From Macrotis lagotis (lineage: Eukaryota; Chordata; Mammalia; Peramelemorphia; Peramelidae): DNA of 64,000 nucleotides. The notes beneath the pieces are model-generated. The model made no database searches. It was not told the DNA's origin and saw only the letters and a list, made by a program, of their open reading frames with translations. The position numbers and the translations under genes were made by a program. Location: assembly GCF_037893015.1 (NCBI RefSeq), contig NC_133658.1, forward strand, positions 423,632,200 through 423,696,199, in the 5' to 3' direction. Of the stretch, positions 1 through 10,834 are shown one piece after another; positions within the stretch are counted from its first letter, which is position 1; each line of letters begins with the position of its first letter.

Positions 1-99
1 TGACTGACAATCATCTACTTAGGAAAATAGTGATTTCAGAGTTGACATCTGCATTGATTGTCAACTCAGACTTACCTCACTTCCTTTTTTTTTAAACAA

Positions 100-240
100 G
101 ATTAGTCTGTAGGCAATAAAGATTTATGAAGTGCCTACTATGTATCTAGGCACTAAGGATGTAAAGAAAAGCCTAAGACAGTCCTTGATTTCAAGGAGCT
201 TACGATATAGTGGTGGGAGAGAAGCTGAAAGTCAAGGTGA
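100..240 (-). repeat. LINE-2 3' end fragment
   Basis: Reverse complement of the LINE-2 3' region. The plus strand reads AATAAAGATTTATGAAGTGCCTACTATG followed by the complement of the usual 'gtaagctcc...aaggactgtc' stretch (CTTGATTTCAAGGAGCTTACG). Old and diverged. The rest of 1-480 outside this piece shows nothing I recognise. Confidence 0.6.
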
Positions 241-481
241 GGCCCATAATGCAGTCCTCCTACAAGAGTGGGAAATCATCTGAGGAAGAGTGAGCTTCCA
301 AGGTGATTTCATTTTGTAGAATAACTAATTTCTTAAGATCATGAAATTCAAAAGGTCAGTAGAGTGGAAAATAATGAGGTGAATTCCCTGATTGCCCTGC
401 TTAAACTGAGAGTCTGAGAGGAAATTTCATATATTCACACTCCACTTACTAAATCATAACGTAAAGGGAATACTTTCATCT

Positions 482-695
482 TTTTTATTAAATATTTTAT
501 TTATTAATTTTTCCAACTATATGCAATGGTAGTTTTCAACAATCATTTTTTGTAAGGTTTTGAGTGTCACATCTTTCTCCCTTCCTCCCTCCCTTCCTTC
601 CCTCTGACAAAAAAAGCAATCTAATATAGACTATACATGTATAATCATACTAAACATAGATCATATTAATCACATAGAACAAGTTGTGGAGAAGA
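482..695 (-). repeat. LINE-1 3' UTR fragment
   Basis: Reverse complement of the marsupial L1 3' end: TAGTTTTCAACAATCATTTT, then GTAAGGTTTTGAGTG, a C/T-rich block, and TATACATGTATAATCAT. These correspond to the L1 tail '...gaatgttgaaaacta...' read backwards. 5'-truncated, as is usual for L1. Confidence 0.7.
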
Positions 696-774
696 TGAAG
701 AGATATGCACTAGAAAATAATACAATTAAGTGATTCAAAGAGTAATTGGTTGTTAATGGTTCCATATTAATGTA

Positions 775-1690
775 TCAGAAAGTCCCCATATCTTCTCCTT
801 GTGTTGTTTAACATTTTTATCAATTCCTTCAATATAAGCAAATGTATATTACATGCTCATCAAATATGGAGAAGAAATAAAGCTGAGAACCACTAATAAC
901 CTGACAGAGTCAGTATCCAAAAGAGATAAAGACAAGTGAAAGCTAAGAAAATGAAATTCAAAATAAATGAATGTATAGATCTTACATTTGGATACCAAAA
1001 AAAAAGTTCACAAGAATAAGATGAAGGAGGCATAAACAGTAGTTATCAGAAAAAATCTAGGGATTTTACTGGACAGCAAGCTCAATATAAATACTTTATA
1101 GTGGTCAAAGAAAGCTTATGAGCTCTTGAGCTGCATCGAATGGCACATGGCTTCTGTAATAGGTAATATATGATGTCAAAAATGTACTCTACCCTTTTCA
1201 AATTTATCTAGGGTCCAGCTTTATTTTTCTCCCTAGCCACCATGATTTGATATGGGTGATAATAAACAGAAGTGTCCAGAAGAATTCAATTTACATTGTG
1301 AAGAATCTTAATTCCACATTATATGACTATCAGAGAAAACTTGGGGCAAGGGAATGAGAAGACTTGTATTCAAGGAATTGTCCCATCAAGAAGGGATTGG
1401 ACTCACTCTGTTTTGTCCTAGAGGACAAGAATATTGGGCAGAAGTTATAAAGTATTTAATTTAGATGATGTCAGGAAAAATTTCCCAAGAATTAGATAGT
1501 TCTAATTCTTGGAGGATTTTTTTTATAAAAGGAATAAATTATCTCTAGAAATGAAGGGGAAGGGTCCCACTCCTTGGAGGTCTTGGATGACCATTTGATA
1601 GTTATGTTGTAATGGGGATTCCTTTTGTGCACAAGTTTATATAGAAGGCTACTCTTCCAGCTCTCTTAATATTATGGTTCTAGGAAGTGG
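775..1690 (+). repeat. CR1/L3-type LINE, 3' half of ORF2
   Basis: Diverged CR1-clade (L3) LINE in the sense direction. Recognisable in order: a 'ttcaacatttttatcaatt' reverse-transcriptase region, 'gacagagtcagtatccaaaa', 'gatcttacatttggataccaaa', 'gggattttactggacagcaagctcaata', 'gatgtcaggaaaaatttccca' and 'ggaggtcttggatgacca'. No open frame remains. It is an ancient fossil LINE, shared in type with other mammals and birds. Confidence 0.75.
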
Positions 1691-1719
1691 TGCTTAAAGT
1701 AAACTTTGAAGAAAACCAG

Positions 1720-2530
1720 ATATTCTTTTTTTCCTTTAATTTTTATTGATAATCATATTTTTGCACATCATCTTTATTCCTAAATATATCTTTCTCCTCT
1801 CCTGCCCAGTAAACTATCCCTTGCAACAAAGAATAAAAAAGAAAAAAAGTAAAGACAGTTCAACAAAATTAACCTATACCCACATTTGACAATATATACA
1901 AGTTTCCATACCCATAATCCTCCACTTATGAAAAGAAGTTAAGGAAGAACTTTTTCTCAGTCTATCTCTAGGTTCAAGTTTTCTGATCATCATTCAGTAT
2001 TCATTACTCAATATTCAGCTTCTTTTTTTGTTGTTGTTGTTCTTTCCATTTCCATTGTGCACTTTTGTGTATTGTTTTCTTGATTCTCCTTATTTCATTC
2101 CGCATCAATTTCCAAAAGCCTTTCTGGGTTTCTCTGAATTCTTCATATTCATCTTTTCTAATAGCATAATCATATTCTATATCCTTTACCTACCATGATT
2201 TGTTTAGCCATTATCCTTTGTTTGTAAATCTCTGTTTACTACTGCTATGGATATTTTGGTATATTGAGGGTCTTTCTTCTGTCTTTTACTCCCTGGAAGC
2301 ATATCTCTACTGGGTCAAAGAAGATATTTTTAGTTACTTTGGAGGAGGTCTTATACCAAATTGCTTTCCAGAATTGTTAGGCTAATACCCAACTCCACCA
2401 ACAGTGTAATATTATAGACTACTTTCACCTTTTGTCATCTTTGCAAATTTGCTGAGAATGATAAGTCATATGTTCAGAAATGTTTTGATTTGCATTTCTC
2501 ATATTATTAATTATTTAATTGTTAATAGCT
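1720..2530 (-). repeat. LINE-1 3' part (ORF2 C-terminus and 3' UTR)
   Basis: Minus-strand older L1 subfamily. The plus strand shows 'ttgttctttccatttccattgtgcac', 'tctgaattcttcatattcat', 'ttgtttagccattatcc', 'ggtcaaagaagatatttttagt', 'ccaaattgctttccagaattg' and 'actccaccaacagtg', each the reverse complement of the conserved L1 ORF2 end. The 61-codon open frame inside it is an antisense artefact. Confidence 0.7.
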
Positions 2531-2609
2531 TTAACTAGAATTTAAGGATTATAAAATGGGGTTGAGAAATGATAGCATTATTGAATGAGATTCCCCTGGA
2601 CAAAGGTAC

Positions 2610-2975
2610 ATGTGCAAGCAAGACTGATTAGGACAGTTTGTCTGGACAGTAGGATGTGTGAAGGAGTAATAAGGGGTAATAGCTCTGGGAAAAGATTCTG
2701 AAGCTAGATTGTGAAGGGCTTTAAACAATAAAAATACATTTTATTCTACGGGTACTAGAGACCTTCTTGAGCTCTTTGAAGAAGAGAGTAATTTGTGCAG
2801 CAGACATATTATGTTAGGAATATATCTCCATGATTAAAGAGGGGAGATACTTGATGCAAAGAGAGCAATTAGGAATCTAGTGTAATTCTCCAACTGAGAG
2901 TTCAGGAAGGGTCTGAACTAAGATGATGTCCTTCCAAGTGGAGAGAATGGTATGGATATGAGAGATGCTAGAGAG
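2610..2975 (-). repeat. LINE-2 fragment
   Basis: Antisense L2. Contains 'attgtgaagggctttaaac', 'aataaaaatacattttattc' and 'gagagcaattaggaa' in the order expected for reversed L2 ORF2. Strongly decayed; boundaries approximate. Confidence 0.5.
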
Positions 2976-3059
2976 TAGAAGCAATACAATTTGAGAACTT
3001 ATTGGTTGTGTGGGAGGAGTGGAAAATCAAGAGGGAAACAGAATTCAAGAAAGAAAATG

Positions 3060-3290
3060 CTTGGGGAGTTATGCTTTTACCTCCAAATAGTTGAAGGTTG
3101 TGATGTGGAAAAGGGGTTAGATTTTTTTTTTTGCTTGACCTCAGAAAATAGAACTAGAAGCAATGGGAAGAAGTTTAGAAAGGTCAAAATTCCTTATAAA
3201 TAGAACTATCTATTAGTAGACTGAATTGCCTCTAGATCTAAAGACTTCTCTTCAAATGGAAATTGGATGACCTCTTCTAAGCAAAGGTTA
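3060..3290 (+). repeat. CR1/L3 LINE fragment
   Basis: Short sense CR1/L3 piece with 'gaacttagaagcaatggg'-type sequence (AGAACTAGAAGCAATGGGAAGAAG) and 'aaattggatgacctct', both landmarks also seen in the CR1/L3 copy starting near 775. Confidence 0.55.
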
Positions 3291-3299
3291 GCCCTATTT

Positions 3300-3703
3300 C
3301 TTGTTGTTTAGTTGTGTCCAACTCGTTATGTCCTCATTTGGCTTTTTTTTTTTTTAGGTTTTTGCAAGGCAGATGGGGTCAAGTGGCTTGCCCAAGGCCA
3401 TACAGCTAGGTGTCTGAGGTCACATTTGAACTCAGGTACTCCTGACTCCAGGACCGGTGCACTATCCACTGCACCACCTAGCTGCCCCTTCCCATTTGGC
3501 ATTTTCTTGGCAGAAATACAGAAGTGGTTTGCCATTTTCTTCTCCAGATAATTTTACAGAGAAGGAAACTGAGGCAAACAGGGTTAAGTGACTTGCCCAG
3601 GGTCACACAGTTAATAGGTGTCTGAGGCCAGATTTGAACTCAGGAAGATGAGTCTTCCTGATTCCAAGCCTGGCATTCTATCCACTGTGCCACATAGCTG
3701 CCC
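3300..3703 (-). repeat. MAR1-type SINE, split by a tRNA SINE
   Basis: A MAR1 CORE-SINE on the minus strand. Its tRNA-like head lies at the high-coordinate end (complement of CCACATAGCTGCCC) and its Bov-B/RTE-like tail (TTGTTGTTTAGTTGTGTCCAA read backwards) at the low end. The middle is interrupted by a younger tRNA SINE with an 8-12 bp target duplication around CATTTGGC. The frames 3312-3551 and 3326-3535 are SINE artefacts. Confidence 0.85.
3343..3488 (-). repeat. tRNA-derived SINE (SINE1/WSINE1-like)
   Basis: Complete tRNA-derived SINE in reverse, poly(T) first and GCTGCCCC last. It is inserted in the MAR1 element; the target motif CATTTGGC occurs at 3335-3342 and again at 3493-3500, so MAR1 sequence resumes directly after it. 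Confidence 0.9.
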
Positions 3704-3769
3704 ATGTTTGGAAAGACCAGTCACCTAAAAATGGAAGCTCCTTAAATGGAAAGCATTTGAGCTCTAAGA

Positions 3770-4790
3770 GCTTGGGGGCCACCTAGCACAACCTGAACAA
3801 GAATCTACTCTACAGCGTGCCCAACAAAGGGGTATCCAGCTCTTCCTTGAAGTCTTCCAGTTAAGAAGGAATCCATTACCCAATAAGACAACCTGACCAC
3901 CTTTGGATAGTTCTAATGTTTAGAGTACTTTTCCTTACAGGGATCCTAAATCTACTTTTTTTTTTTTTGCAATTTCTATCCATTAGTATGACTTCTGAGC
4001 AAAATAAGCCTAATGCCCCTTCTGTTTTTGAAGAAGCTATCATATGATACTTCTACTGAGGTTTTTCTTTTCTCCACTAATATCCCCACTTCCTTCAACC
4101 AATTCTTATGTGGCCAAAATATTGTGGACCTATGCTATCCTTCTTCTGGATACTCTGTAGTTTATGTATTTTTTCCCTAAAATGTGGCACCCATAAATGT
4201 ACACATATATGACAACAATGGCAAAATATAATGGGACTGTCATTTCTCTCTTTCTGGACATTTGACTAAATATGCATTAGAAGTTGTTAGGAAGAGAGAG
4301 GATATCACACCAGTATTGATTCATATTAGTAATATGACCACTAAAACCTTCAGATCTTTTTCAGAAGAAAAGCTAACAAGTCACACTTACCCTACATTGT
4401 ATTTGTGGAGCTGATTTTTTGAACAAATTTCTTTGCTCCCTATTTCATTTTATATTGTTAGAATCAGTCCAATATTCTTAACTGTCAAGATCTTGGATCC
4501 TGATTCTGTCATCAAATAAATGTATTAGCTATCTCTCTCACCTATGGGTCTGCAAATCTGATAAGTATATCTTCTCTTCTTTTATCCAGTTCAGTACTAA
4601 GAATGTTAAACAGCGCAGGGCTAAGCATAGAGACCCAGAATGGAGACCATAATCTTTGAGTCTGGTCATTCCACTACTTATTCTAATAACTAGGTTATTT
4701 GGTGGCTATTCTCTTTGGCAGAGAAGACACTGAGCAAAATAATGACTATGTAAAGCTCCACCCTGTCTCCTTTACCTGTTATCATGGTTT
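3770..4790 (-). repeat. CR1/L3-type LINE fragment
   Basis: Antisense CR1/L3. Landmarks: 'ggggtatccagctcttccttgaagtcttcc' (complement of the C-terminal region) at 3830-3860 and 'atccagttcagtactaagaatgttaaacagc' at about 4586-4616 with the following 'agggctaagcata'. Decayed, no frame. The 64-codon minus frame at 4690-4884 overlaps its edge and has no family resemblance that I can see. Confidence 0.6.
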
Positions 4791-4968
4791 CTGCCCTCCT
4801 CACAAAGAGATGTGGTTCTATTCCTTCTTTGATACTCTTTTCCTCTAATTGAAACCTTTCACTGGGTTCTTCAGAAAGAAGCAAGAAAACTCCCTGCCAG
4901 GGACATTAGAGAGATGATTCTCACTTTATATGAGGATTTCTGATGTCTCCACAAATGTATAATTGCAT

Positions 4969-5119
4969 GAGGTGGTGCAGTGGATAGAGCACTGGCCCTG
5001 GAGTCAGGAGTAACTGAGTTCAAATCTGGCCTCAGACACTTAATAATTACCTAACTATGTGGCCTTGGGCAAGCCACTTAATCCCATTTGCCTTGCTAAA
5101 AGAACCTTAAAAAAAAAAA
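4969..5119 (+). repeat. tRNA-derived SINE
   Basis: SINE1 copy with head GGTGGTGCAGTGGATAGAGC, B box GAGTTCAAATCT, body CTTAATAATTACC and an A-rich tail to 5119. The first ~10 bases of the head are missing or diverged. Confidence 0.9.
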
Positions 5120-5310
5120 GAATGGATTAATCAAAAGGTAGGAGCATATAAGAAGATGTAAGTGGACACATTTCACATCTTTCATTGCCTACTATTATCT
5201 CCTCCCAGGCATGGGAGTGCCAGTATCAGCCCCCAGGAAACTTTTTTTTTACTTTACAATATATTTTTTACTTTAATTACTTTTACATTTTTTTTTACAA
5301 TATTCCTGAG

Positions 5311-5468
5311 GGGAAGCTATGTGGCGGAGTGGATAGAGCACCGGCCCTGGAGTCAGGTGTACCTGAGTTCAAATCCAGCCTCAGACACTCAATAATTGCC
5401 TAGCTGTGTGTCCTTGGGCAAGTCACTTTAACTCCATTGCCTAAAATAAAATAAAAATAAAAATAAAT
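5311..5468 (+). repeat. tRNA-derived SINE with 14-bp target duplication
   Basis: SINE1 copy ending in an (A/T)-rich AAAATAAAAATAAA tail. A perfect 14-bp duplication, ACAATATTCCTGAG, is at 5297-5310 and 5469-5482, which fixes both ends. The two short open frames across 5162-5403 run through it and are not genes. Confidence 0.95.
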
Positions 5469-5559
5469 ACAATATTCCTGAGAGATAGTTATTTGGTGCT
5501 TCAAATGATAAAGAACTCACTATTTTTGATACATTTCCCCACCTTTTCCTTTCCCTTCA

Positions 5560-5710
5560 ATTTAACAATTTTATTTATTTGAAAATGTTTCCTTACACTA
5601 AGCTGAACCCCACCTCCCCATTGGTCCTAAATCTGCCTTCTGGAACTATACAATATAATTTCTCTTTTCCATGTATCTTACTTATTTTCTCAAGCAGAGA
5701 AAGGAAACAT
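5560..5710 (-). repeat. CR1/L3 LINE fragment
   Basis: Antisense CR1/L3: 'ttccttacactaagctgaac', 'cccattggtcctaaatctgcc' and 'ctcttttccatgtat' match the reversed C-terminal region of the family. The following 5710-6050 holds C- and T-runs and no feature I can name. Confidence 0.6.
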
Positions 5711-6052
5711 TTTCATTACTCAAGATGGTCCTTTAAATTTTTATAAGAAATGATATACTTATCCTCACAGTTTTGTAACTCCCCCCCCCTTTTTTTCAGT
5801 GAATAAATGGGGAATGGCCATTGTTTATTCGGGGGGAATATCCAACTTGCTTTTAAGCATATTTTCAATTTCTCTAATAGTGTATTTTCTTAGACCCCCA
5901 GGAAATTTCTATGAACTTTCTTGTTTCTTCCCCCTTAAGGAGTAATGACTAGAACCCAGTGGCCTCAGAAGTACTTGGGAAACATGGAATTCTCCTAGAC
6001 TGCATGCAGGTTTCATCAGCAGTAACTCCTGGGACCCATGTCCACAAGAAAC

Positions 6053-6053
6053 A

Positions 6054-6110
<57 letters not shown>

Positions 6111-6729
6111 ACACAGTGACACACACACACACACACAGGCATACACAGACACACACAGATATACACAGACACACAGACACAAACTCAGACACAGACATAC
6201 AGACAGAGACAAAGACAGAAACACACACACACACAGACAGACACAGACAGACACAGACAGAGAGGACACACAGACACAAATACACAGACACACACACAGA
6301 CATACAGATAGAGACAAAGACAGAGGCACAAATACATACAGACACAGATACAGAGACACAGAGACACACACAGACACAAACACACACACAGGCACAGAGA
6401 CACAAACAGACATACAGACAGAGACAAAGACAGACATACACACAAATATACACAGACACAGACATTCAGAGACAAAGACAGAGACATACAGACACAGACA
6501 GAGACACACACAGACACAGACAGACACATAGACACAGACAGAGACAGAGACGTACAGAAACATACACAGACCTACAGAAAGGGACAAAGAAAGATACACA
6601 CAAAGACACATAGACACATAGACACAGACAGACACAGAGACACACACCGACACAGACACACAGACACATAGATACAGACAGAGACACTCAGACATAGACA
6701 CAGATACACACACAGATACACACACACAT

Positions 6730-6784
<55 letters not shown>
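6053..6784. repeat. (CA)n and degenerate (CACAGA)n simple repeat
   Basis: About 730 bp of purine/pyrimidine-alternating DNA. Pure CA runs at both ends (6053-6108 and 6741-6782) flank a 600-bp core of imperfect ACACAGACA units mixed with AGAGACAAAGACAG. Long open frames in several registers (276, 191 and 149 codons) are pure Cys/Val/Ser or Thr/His/Asp repeats and have no coding meaning. Confidence 0.97.
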
Positions 6785-6787
<3 letters not shown>

Positions 6788-7234
6788 TCTCTCAGACTCA
6801 CATACACCTCCAAAATGAGCTTTGTGCTCTTTCTCTTGTAATCTAATGGTCAACATCTACTGCTCTAAATGATGAAAGCACCTACTGTGTCTGTGCTTCA
6901 CTGTTTAACAACCAACTTTCCAATAAAAAAAATTGTATGCAGGACCCTTTGAAACTTAATTTGCATTGTTAACATTTTTCTTCACTTTCTTATGTCTTAA
7001 TAATTAATAAAATGATAAATCAAGCCCCAGTTTTTAGTTTTACTGATTTCTGGGGAATAAATACTCACTTTCAAAATTTAATGATAGGTTCTCACAGAAC
7101 CGGTTAGCATGCTCCCACACACTTCTGCCTGCCTCTACAGCAACACTGAAGCCCTTCCTTTACCACCATGCATCCAGGCTAGCAGGACCTAAAATAATAA
7201 GAAAATTACTTTCTCCAAGGCTACCAACAATCTT
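6785..7234. other. unassigned sequence
   Basis: No gene or repeat recognised. It includes two AATAAA hexamers and TCACAGAACCGGTTAGCATG near 7093, which might be part of an old repeat, but I cannot place it in a family. Confidence 0.4.
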
Positions 7235-7419
7235 TTCAAAAAAGATTTTATTGGTAACTCTTTATATGGTCTAAATTTTTACTCTATATGTCTCCTTTCT
7301 CCCTTCCAAACAGTCACCTAAATAACAAATAGTAATTTTAAAAAAGAAGAGGAAAAATTCAGCAAAATCAATTAATTTGTAGGAAAAAAACTCTAACATT
7401 ATATTTACTATAAACATAG

Positions 7420-7600
7420 AAGTATGGAGATCTGAGTTCTAATGCAAACTCAGGCACTTAGTAGATGTGTCATTCTGGCTAAGTCTTAATGTAAAAGTGA
7501 GACTAATAATAGTGTCTACCTCCCATAGTGGTTGTAAGGTTCAAATGAGATAATTGTAAAGGTCTTTCAAGGGTGTCCAGAACATAGTGAATGCTAATAA
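7420..7600 (+). repeat. MIR/THER1 SINE
   Basis: Sense MIR: B-box-like GATCTGAGTTCTAATGCAAAC, CORE 'cttagtagatgtgtcattctggctaagtc' and tail 'gtctacctcccatagtggttgtaagg'. It is followed by a (TTA)n run at 7601-7650 that probably grew from its tail. Confidence 0.75.
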
Positions 7601-7650
7601 CTATTATTATTATTATTATTATTATTATTGTTATTGTTATTATTTTTATA
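7601..7650. repeat. (ATT)n microsatellite
   Basis: Run of TAT/ATT triplets with a few G interruptions directly 3' of a MIR element, the usual place for this repeat to grow. Confidence 0.9.
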
Positions 7651-7954
7651 CAACTTCTTTGGAGTCAAACTTATTCTTGGTAATTTCACAACATTCATTT
7701 TCAATTGTTTTGCGATTGTTGTTCTTTCCATTTACATTGCTGACACAGTGTATATTGTTTTTCTTGGCTCTGTTAACTTCACTTTGAATCAGTTCATGGA
7801 AGTCTCTATCTGCCTGTCTCTATCATTTGTTGCTTCTTACGGCACAGAAATATTTATGTACTTAGCCATTCTCAAATCAAAGGACATTTATGTTTTTTCC
7901 AGTTCTTTGTTATCATTCCCCCCCCCCAAAAAAACCACTGTTGTGAATGATTAA

Positions 7955-8175
7955 GACAGTTCTAGGGCACAGGCCTCAAGTCAAGAAGACTTATCTTCCT
8001 GAGTTCAAATCTGTCCTTAGACACTTATGAGTTCTGTGACCCTGGGTAAGTCATTTAACACTATTTGTCTCAGTTTCCTCATCTGTAAAATGAGCCAGAG
8101 AAGGAAATGACCAACCACTTAACCCAAAAGAGGTCATTAAGACTGAAATGACATGGCTGAAATGACAGAGCAATA
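7955..8175 (+). repeat. MAR1-type SINE
   Basis: Sense MAR1 with CCTGAGTTCAAATCTGTCC, 'gtgaccctgggtaagtcattta', 'cagagaaggaaatgaccaacc' and a degenerate Bov-B-like tail. Sits inside the minus L1. Confidence 0.8.
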
Positions 8176-8379
8176 ATACCACAACAAGAATGTATCCCTG
8201 TTTAAGTGTATAATATATATATATAGTGCATATGAAGCCTTCTTTTTAACAAATGACCTCCTTGAATCAGGTACTCAACAATGAAATCTTTGGATCAAAA
8301 GGTATGAATATTTTAACCACTTTATTTGCATAATTCCAAATTACTTCCAAGGAACCCCTTGGGGTTCCTCCATTTGATT

Positions 8380-8675
8380 AGTTGGCTCTTCCCAGAACCT
8401 CCATCTAAGAAAGACAGTCAGGCTGACCATCTATTCATTTCCCACTTGGCTGCATTTCAGACATCTCGATCATGTTTCTAGACTGGATATTTTTCTCCAT
8501 TTCCTCATCTTCAGTTTCCTCTTACCTGTTGTTTTCCTCCATCAGAATGTAAGTTCTATGAGAGCAAGAAATTTTTTTTGTCTTGCCTGTATTTGTATTT
8601 CCAGGGCTTAGCATAGTGTCGGAAACATGTAAATCCCTAATAATTACTAATTGTTGACTGGCTGACTGACAGAAT
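8380..8675 (+). repeat. LINE-2 3' end
   Basis: Sense L2 3' UTR: 'aatgtaagttctatgagagcaag', 'tgtatttccagggcttagcatagtg', ending in a TTGACTGGCTGACTGAC short tandem tail typical of L2. It interrupts the minus L1. Confidence 0.65.
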
Positions 8676-8984
8676 TAATTGTACCTACTCATAGCTTCAC
8701 CAACAATGCATTAATTAGTGTTTCAAATGCCTTTCAAAAACCTTTCAACATTGACTACCCCCATCTTTAATTATCTTTGCCAATTTTCTGCATGTGAGTG
8801 AAACTTCAGAGTTTTTTTTAACTTGAATTTTTCTTATTATTAGTGATTTGACACATTCTTCCACATACTTATTAATAGTTTTTAATTCTTTTAGGAACTG
8901 TTTGTTCATATCCTTTGGCCACTTGTGTACAGAGGAACAGCTTATCAACTATGTCTCAATTTCAAAATTGATTTTTTTCTTAGG

Positions 8985-9407
8985 CCTCAATTTCTTGACC
9001 TCTCTGATGCTTTTGAAACTGATATTTATCCCCTCCTCCTGTTCTACTCTCTCTTCTCTGGGTTTAGTGATATTATTCTCTCCTGGTTCTTTTCTTATCT
9101 GTCTATTCCTATTTGTTTTTGCCAGATCATTATCTGTGTCCCACCTGCATATTCCCAAAGACTCTCTTGGGTTCTCTCCATCCTCTTTCAATGAGTTCTT
9201 CAGTTTTCCTGGGTATAATACAGATAACTTCTAAATCTATATAGTCAGCCTTAATTTCTCTCCTGAGGCTTCTTCCTCTATCATCAGCTGTTTGTTAAAT
9301 ATCTCTACCTAGATATCCTATAGGCATCTCAAACTCAACATGTTCAAAACAGAAATTATTCCCTTTTCCCATAACCCCTCCCTTCTAAACTTTTCTATTT
9401 TTGAAGT
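8985..9407 (+). repeat. LINE-2 ORF2 fragment
   Basis: Sense L2 reverse-transcriptase region: 'cttgacctctctgatgctttt', 'ctctcctggttcttttctta', then 'catctcaaactcaacatgtt' at about 9324-9344. The 128-codon frame at 8848-9234 covers part of it but also runs into antisense L1, so it is not a gene. Confidence 0.7.
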
Positions 9408-9424
9408 TGCCACTTAAGTCAGGA

Positions 9425-9635
9425 GTTGGAGAAGAGGCAGGAAAGCCTTTTAGACATGGGGGACAGTCAGACAAAATTCCCAGGGCTAAGAGATGGACCA
9501 TTTTGCTCGTGGAACAAACAGGAAGCCAATGGCCCTGGATGAAGGATTGTAGGTCAAGGAGTAAGGAAAACGAAGACTGGAAAGGTAGGAGAAGAACAGG
9601 TTATAATGGGCTTCAAATGCCAAACTAATATTTAT
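9425..9635 (-). repeat. LINE-2 fragment
   Basis: Antisense L2: 'gaagactggaaaggtaggag', 'taatgggcttcaaatgcca'. It abuts the sense L2 piece, so two separate insertions met here. Confidence 0.6.
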
Positions 9636-9639
9636 CAAC

Positions 9640-10550
9640 TATCTCTTTAAAAATTCATACTTGAATTTTATAAGGAATTGAAATTAGGCTCAGTAGTCTA
9701 TAGCTTACAGACTTTATTCTTTTCCCATTTTTGAAAGCTGGGACATGTTCCTTCTTCAGTTTTGTAGTCTTTCTTCCATTCTCCACAACCTTTCAAATAT
9801 CACTGATGGGCAGGGAAGAGAATGGGGGGGGGGGGGGGTAAGAGGGAAGTGGCTCAAAATCACATCTGCCAATTTCTTTAGTTTGTTGTTTTTTGTTATT
9901 CAGTCACTTCAGTCATGTTCACCTCTACTTGATGCAATGTGAAGTTTTCTTGGCAAAGATACTAGAGTGGTTGGTTGGCCACTTCCTTCTCCAGCTCATT
10001 TTGCAGATGAGGAATCTGAGGAAAACAAGGTTCAGTGACTTATCCAGGGTCACAGAGCTAATAAATGAACTCAGATCTTCCTGACCCCAGATCCAGTGTT
10101 CTACCCATTATACCACCTAGCTGATCCAATTACGTTAGATCATTTTAGCTAGGTAACTTGAATTCATCAGAAGCAGCTAGGTGCTCTCCATTTTCTTATT
10201 TATCTTGAATATCAGCTTCATTTTAGTCACTTTTGTTACTTCACTCCTACTGCAAAGATAATTCTCCTGATAAAATAAAAGGAAAATGAGAACTGAGCAG
10301 CTCTGTCTTTCCACATGGCCTCAGTTTTCCTAAGCAGTGAACTTTTCTTTCTGATCCTCATCTTTTGAACCAATACAATTTAAAATATACAAACTGTTTT
10401 AGTCCTTCTTTACCTTCAGCCAGCTTATTATGAGTTTTAGCATTCCTGATTCTGTATTTATAGACTTTTACTTCTACTTTTTGATTATATTTTTTAAAAT
10501 CTAATTTGTTTGCCAAGTTCCTATGCATCCACATTAATAATTTCAGAAAA
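9640..10550 (-). repeat. CR1/L3 LINE split by MAR1
   Basis: Antisense CR1/L3 in two halves, 9640-9880 and 10128-10550. Before the break: 'aatatcactgatggg' and 'cacatctgccaatttcttta'. After it: 'ttgaattcatcagaagcagctaggtg', then 'cctatgcatccacatta'. A 13-base G run at about 9825-9838 lies in the first half. Confidence 0.7.
9880..10127 (-). repeat. MAR1-type SINE
   Basis: Reverse MAR1: RTE-like tail first (GTTGTTTTTTGTTATTCAGTC), then 'cttggcaaagatactagagtgg', 'cagatgaggaatctgagg' and the complement of the head (CACCTAGCTGATCC). Confidence 0.85.
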
Positions 10551-10830
10551 CTTTCCCAGAAAACTTCCTTCTGCTACTTTGTATGGTAGGCACAAGTTCC
10601 TTTGGCCTGGAATATACTCACTCTTAGAATCTTTAGCTTCCTTCAAGGCTCAGCTCCAATGCTACCTCTTCCTATGTAAAGCCTTTTCCAAATCTCCTGC
10701 TATTTCCTTATCTGTCCAGATGTTATAAAATTAGACTGTAAGCTCCTTAAGAGTAAAAACTTTAACAAATTATTTTTGTGGTATCCCCAGAAATTAACAT
10801 AGTGTCTTTAACATAGGTTTTTAATTACAC
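10551..10830 (+). repeat. LINE-2 3' end
   Basis: Sense L2: 'ccttcaaggctcagctccaatgctacctc', 'ctgtaagctccttaagag', 'gtggtatccccagaaattaacatagtg'. The 72-codon frame at 10510-10728 is part of this LINE remnant and not a gene. Confidence 0.7.
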
Positions 10831-10834
10831 TTCC

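Larger units (their letters stand above)
7235..8970 (-). repeat. older LINE-1, broken into four pieces
   Basis: Antisense L1 3' half in pieces at about 7235-7415, 7640-7950, 8190-8370 and 8690-8970. Landmarks: 'ttgttctttccatttacattg', 'ttagccattctcaaa', 'ggatcaaaaggtatgaatattt', 'caccaacaatgcatta', 'atcctttggccact'. Interrupted by a MIR SINE, a MAR1 SINE and a LINE-2 3' end, all of which resume the L1 in register, so they inserted later. Frames at 7628-7954 and 8745-8948 are antisense L1 artefacts. Confidence 0.75.

Noticed and set aside
6053-6784. CRISPR-like regular repeats
   Set aside because: Units are not separated by unique spacers and the DNA is a vertebrate microsatellite.
5909-6856. 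Long frames (276, 191, 149, 116 codons) on both strands
   Set aside because: They translate the CA/CACAGA simple repeat into Cys-Val-Ser or Thr-His-Asp strings; no gene.
8848-9234. 128-codon frame
   Set aside because: Crosses from antisense L1 into sense L2, so it cannot be one coding sequence.
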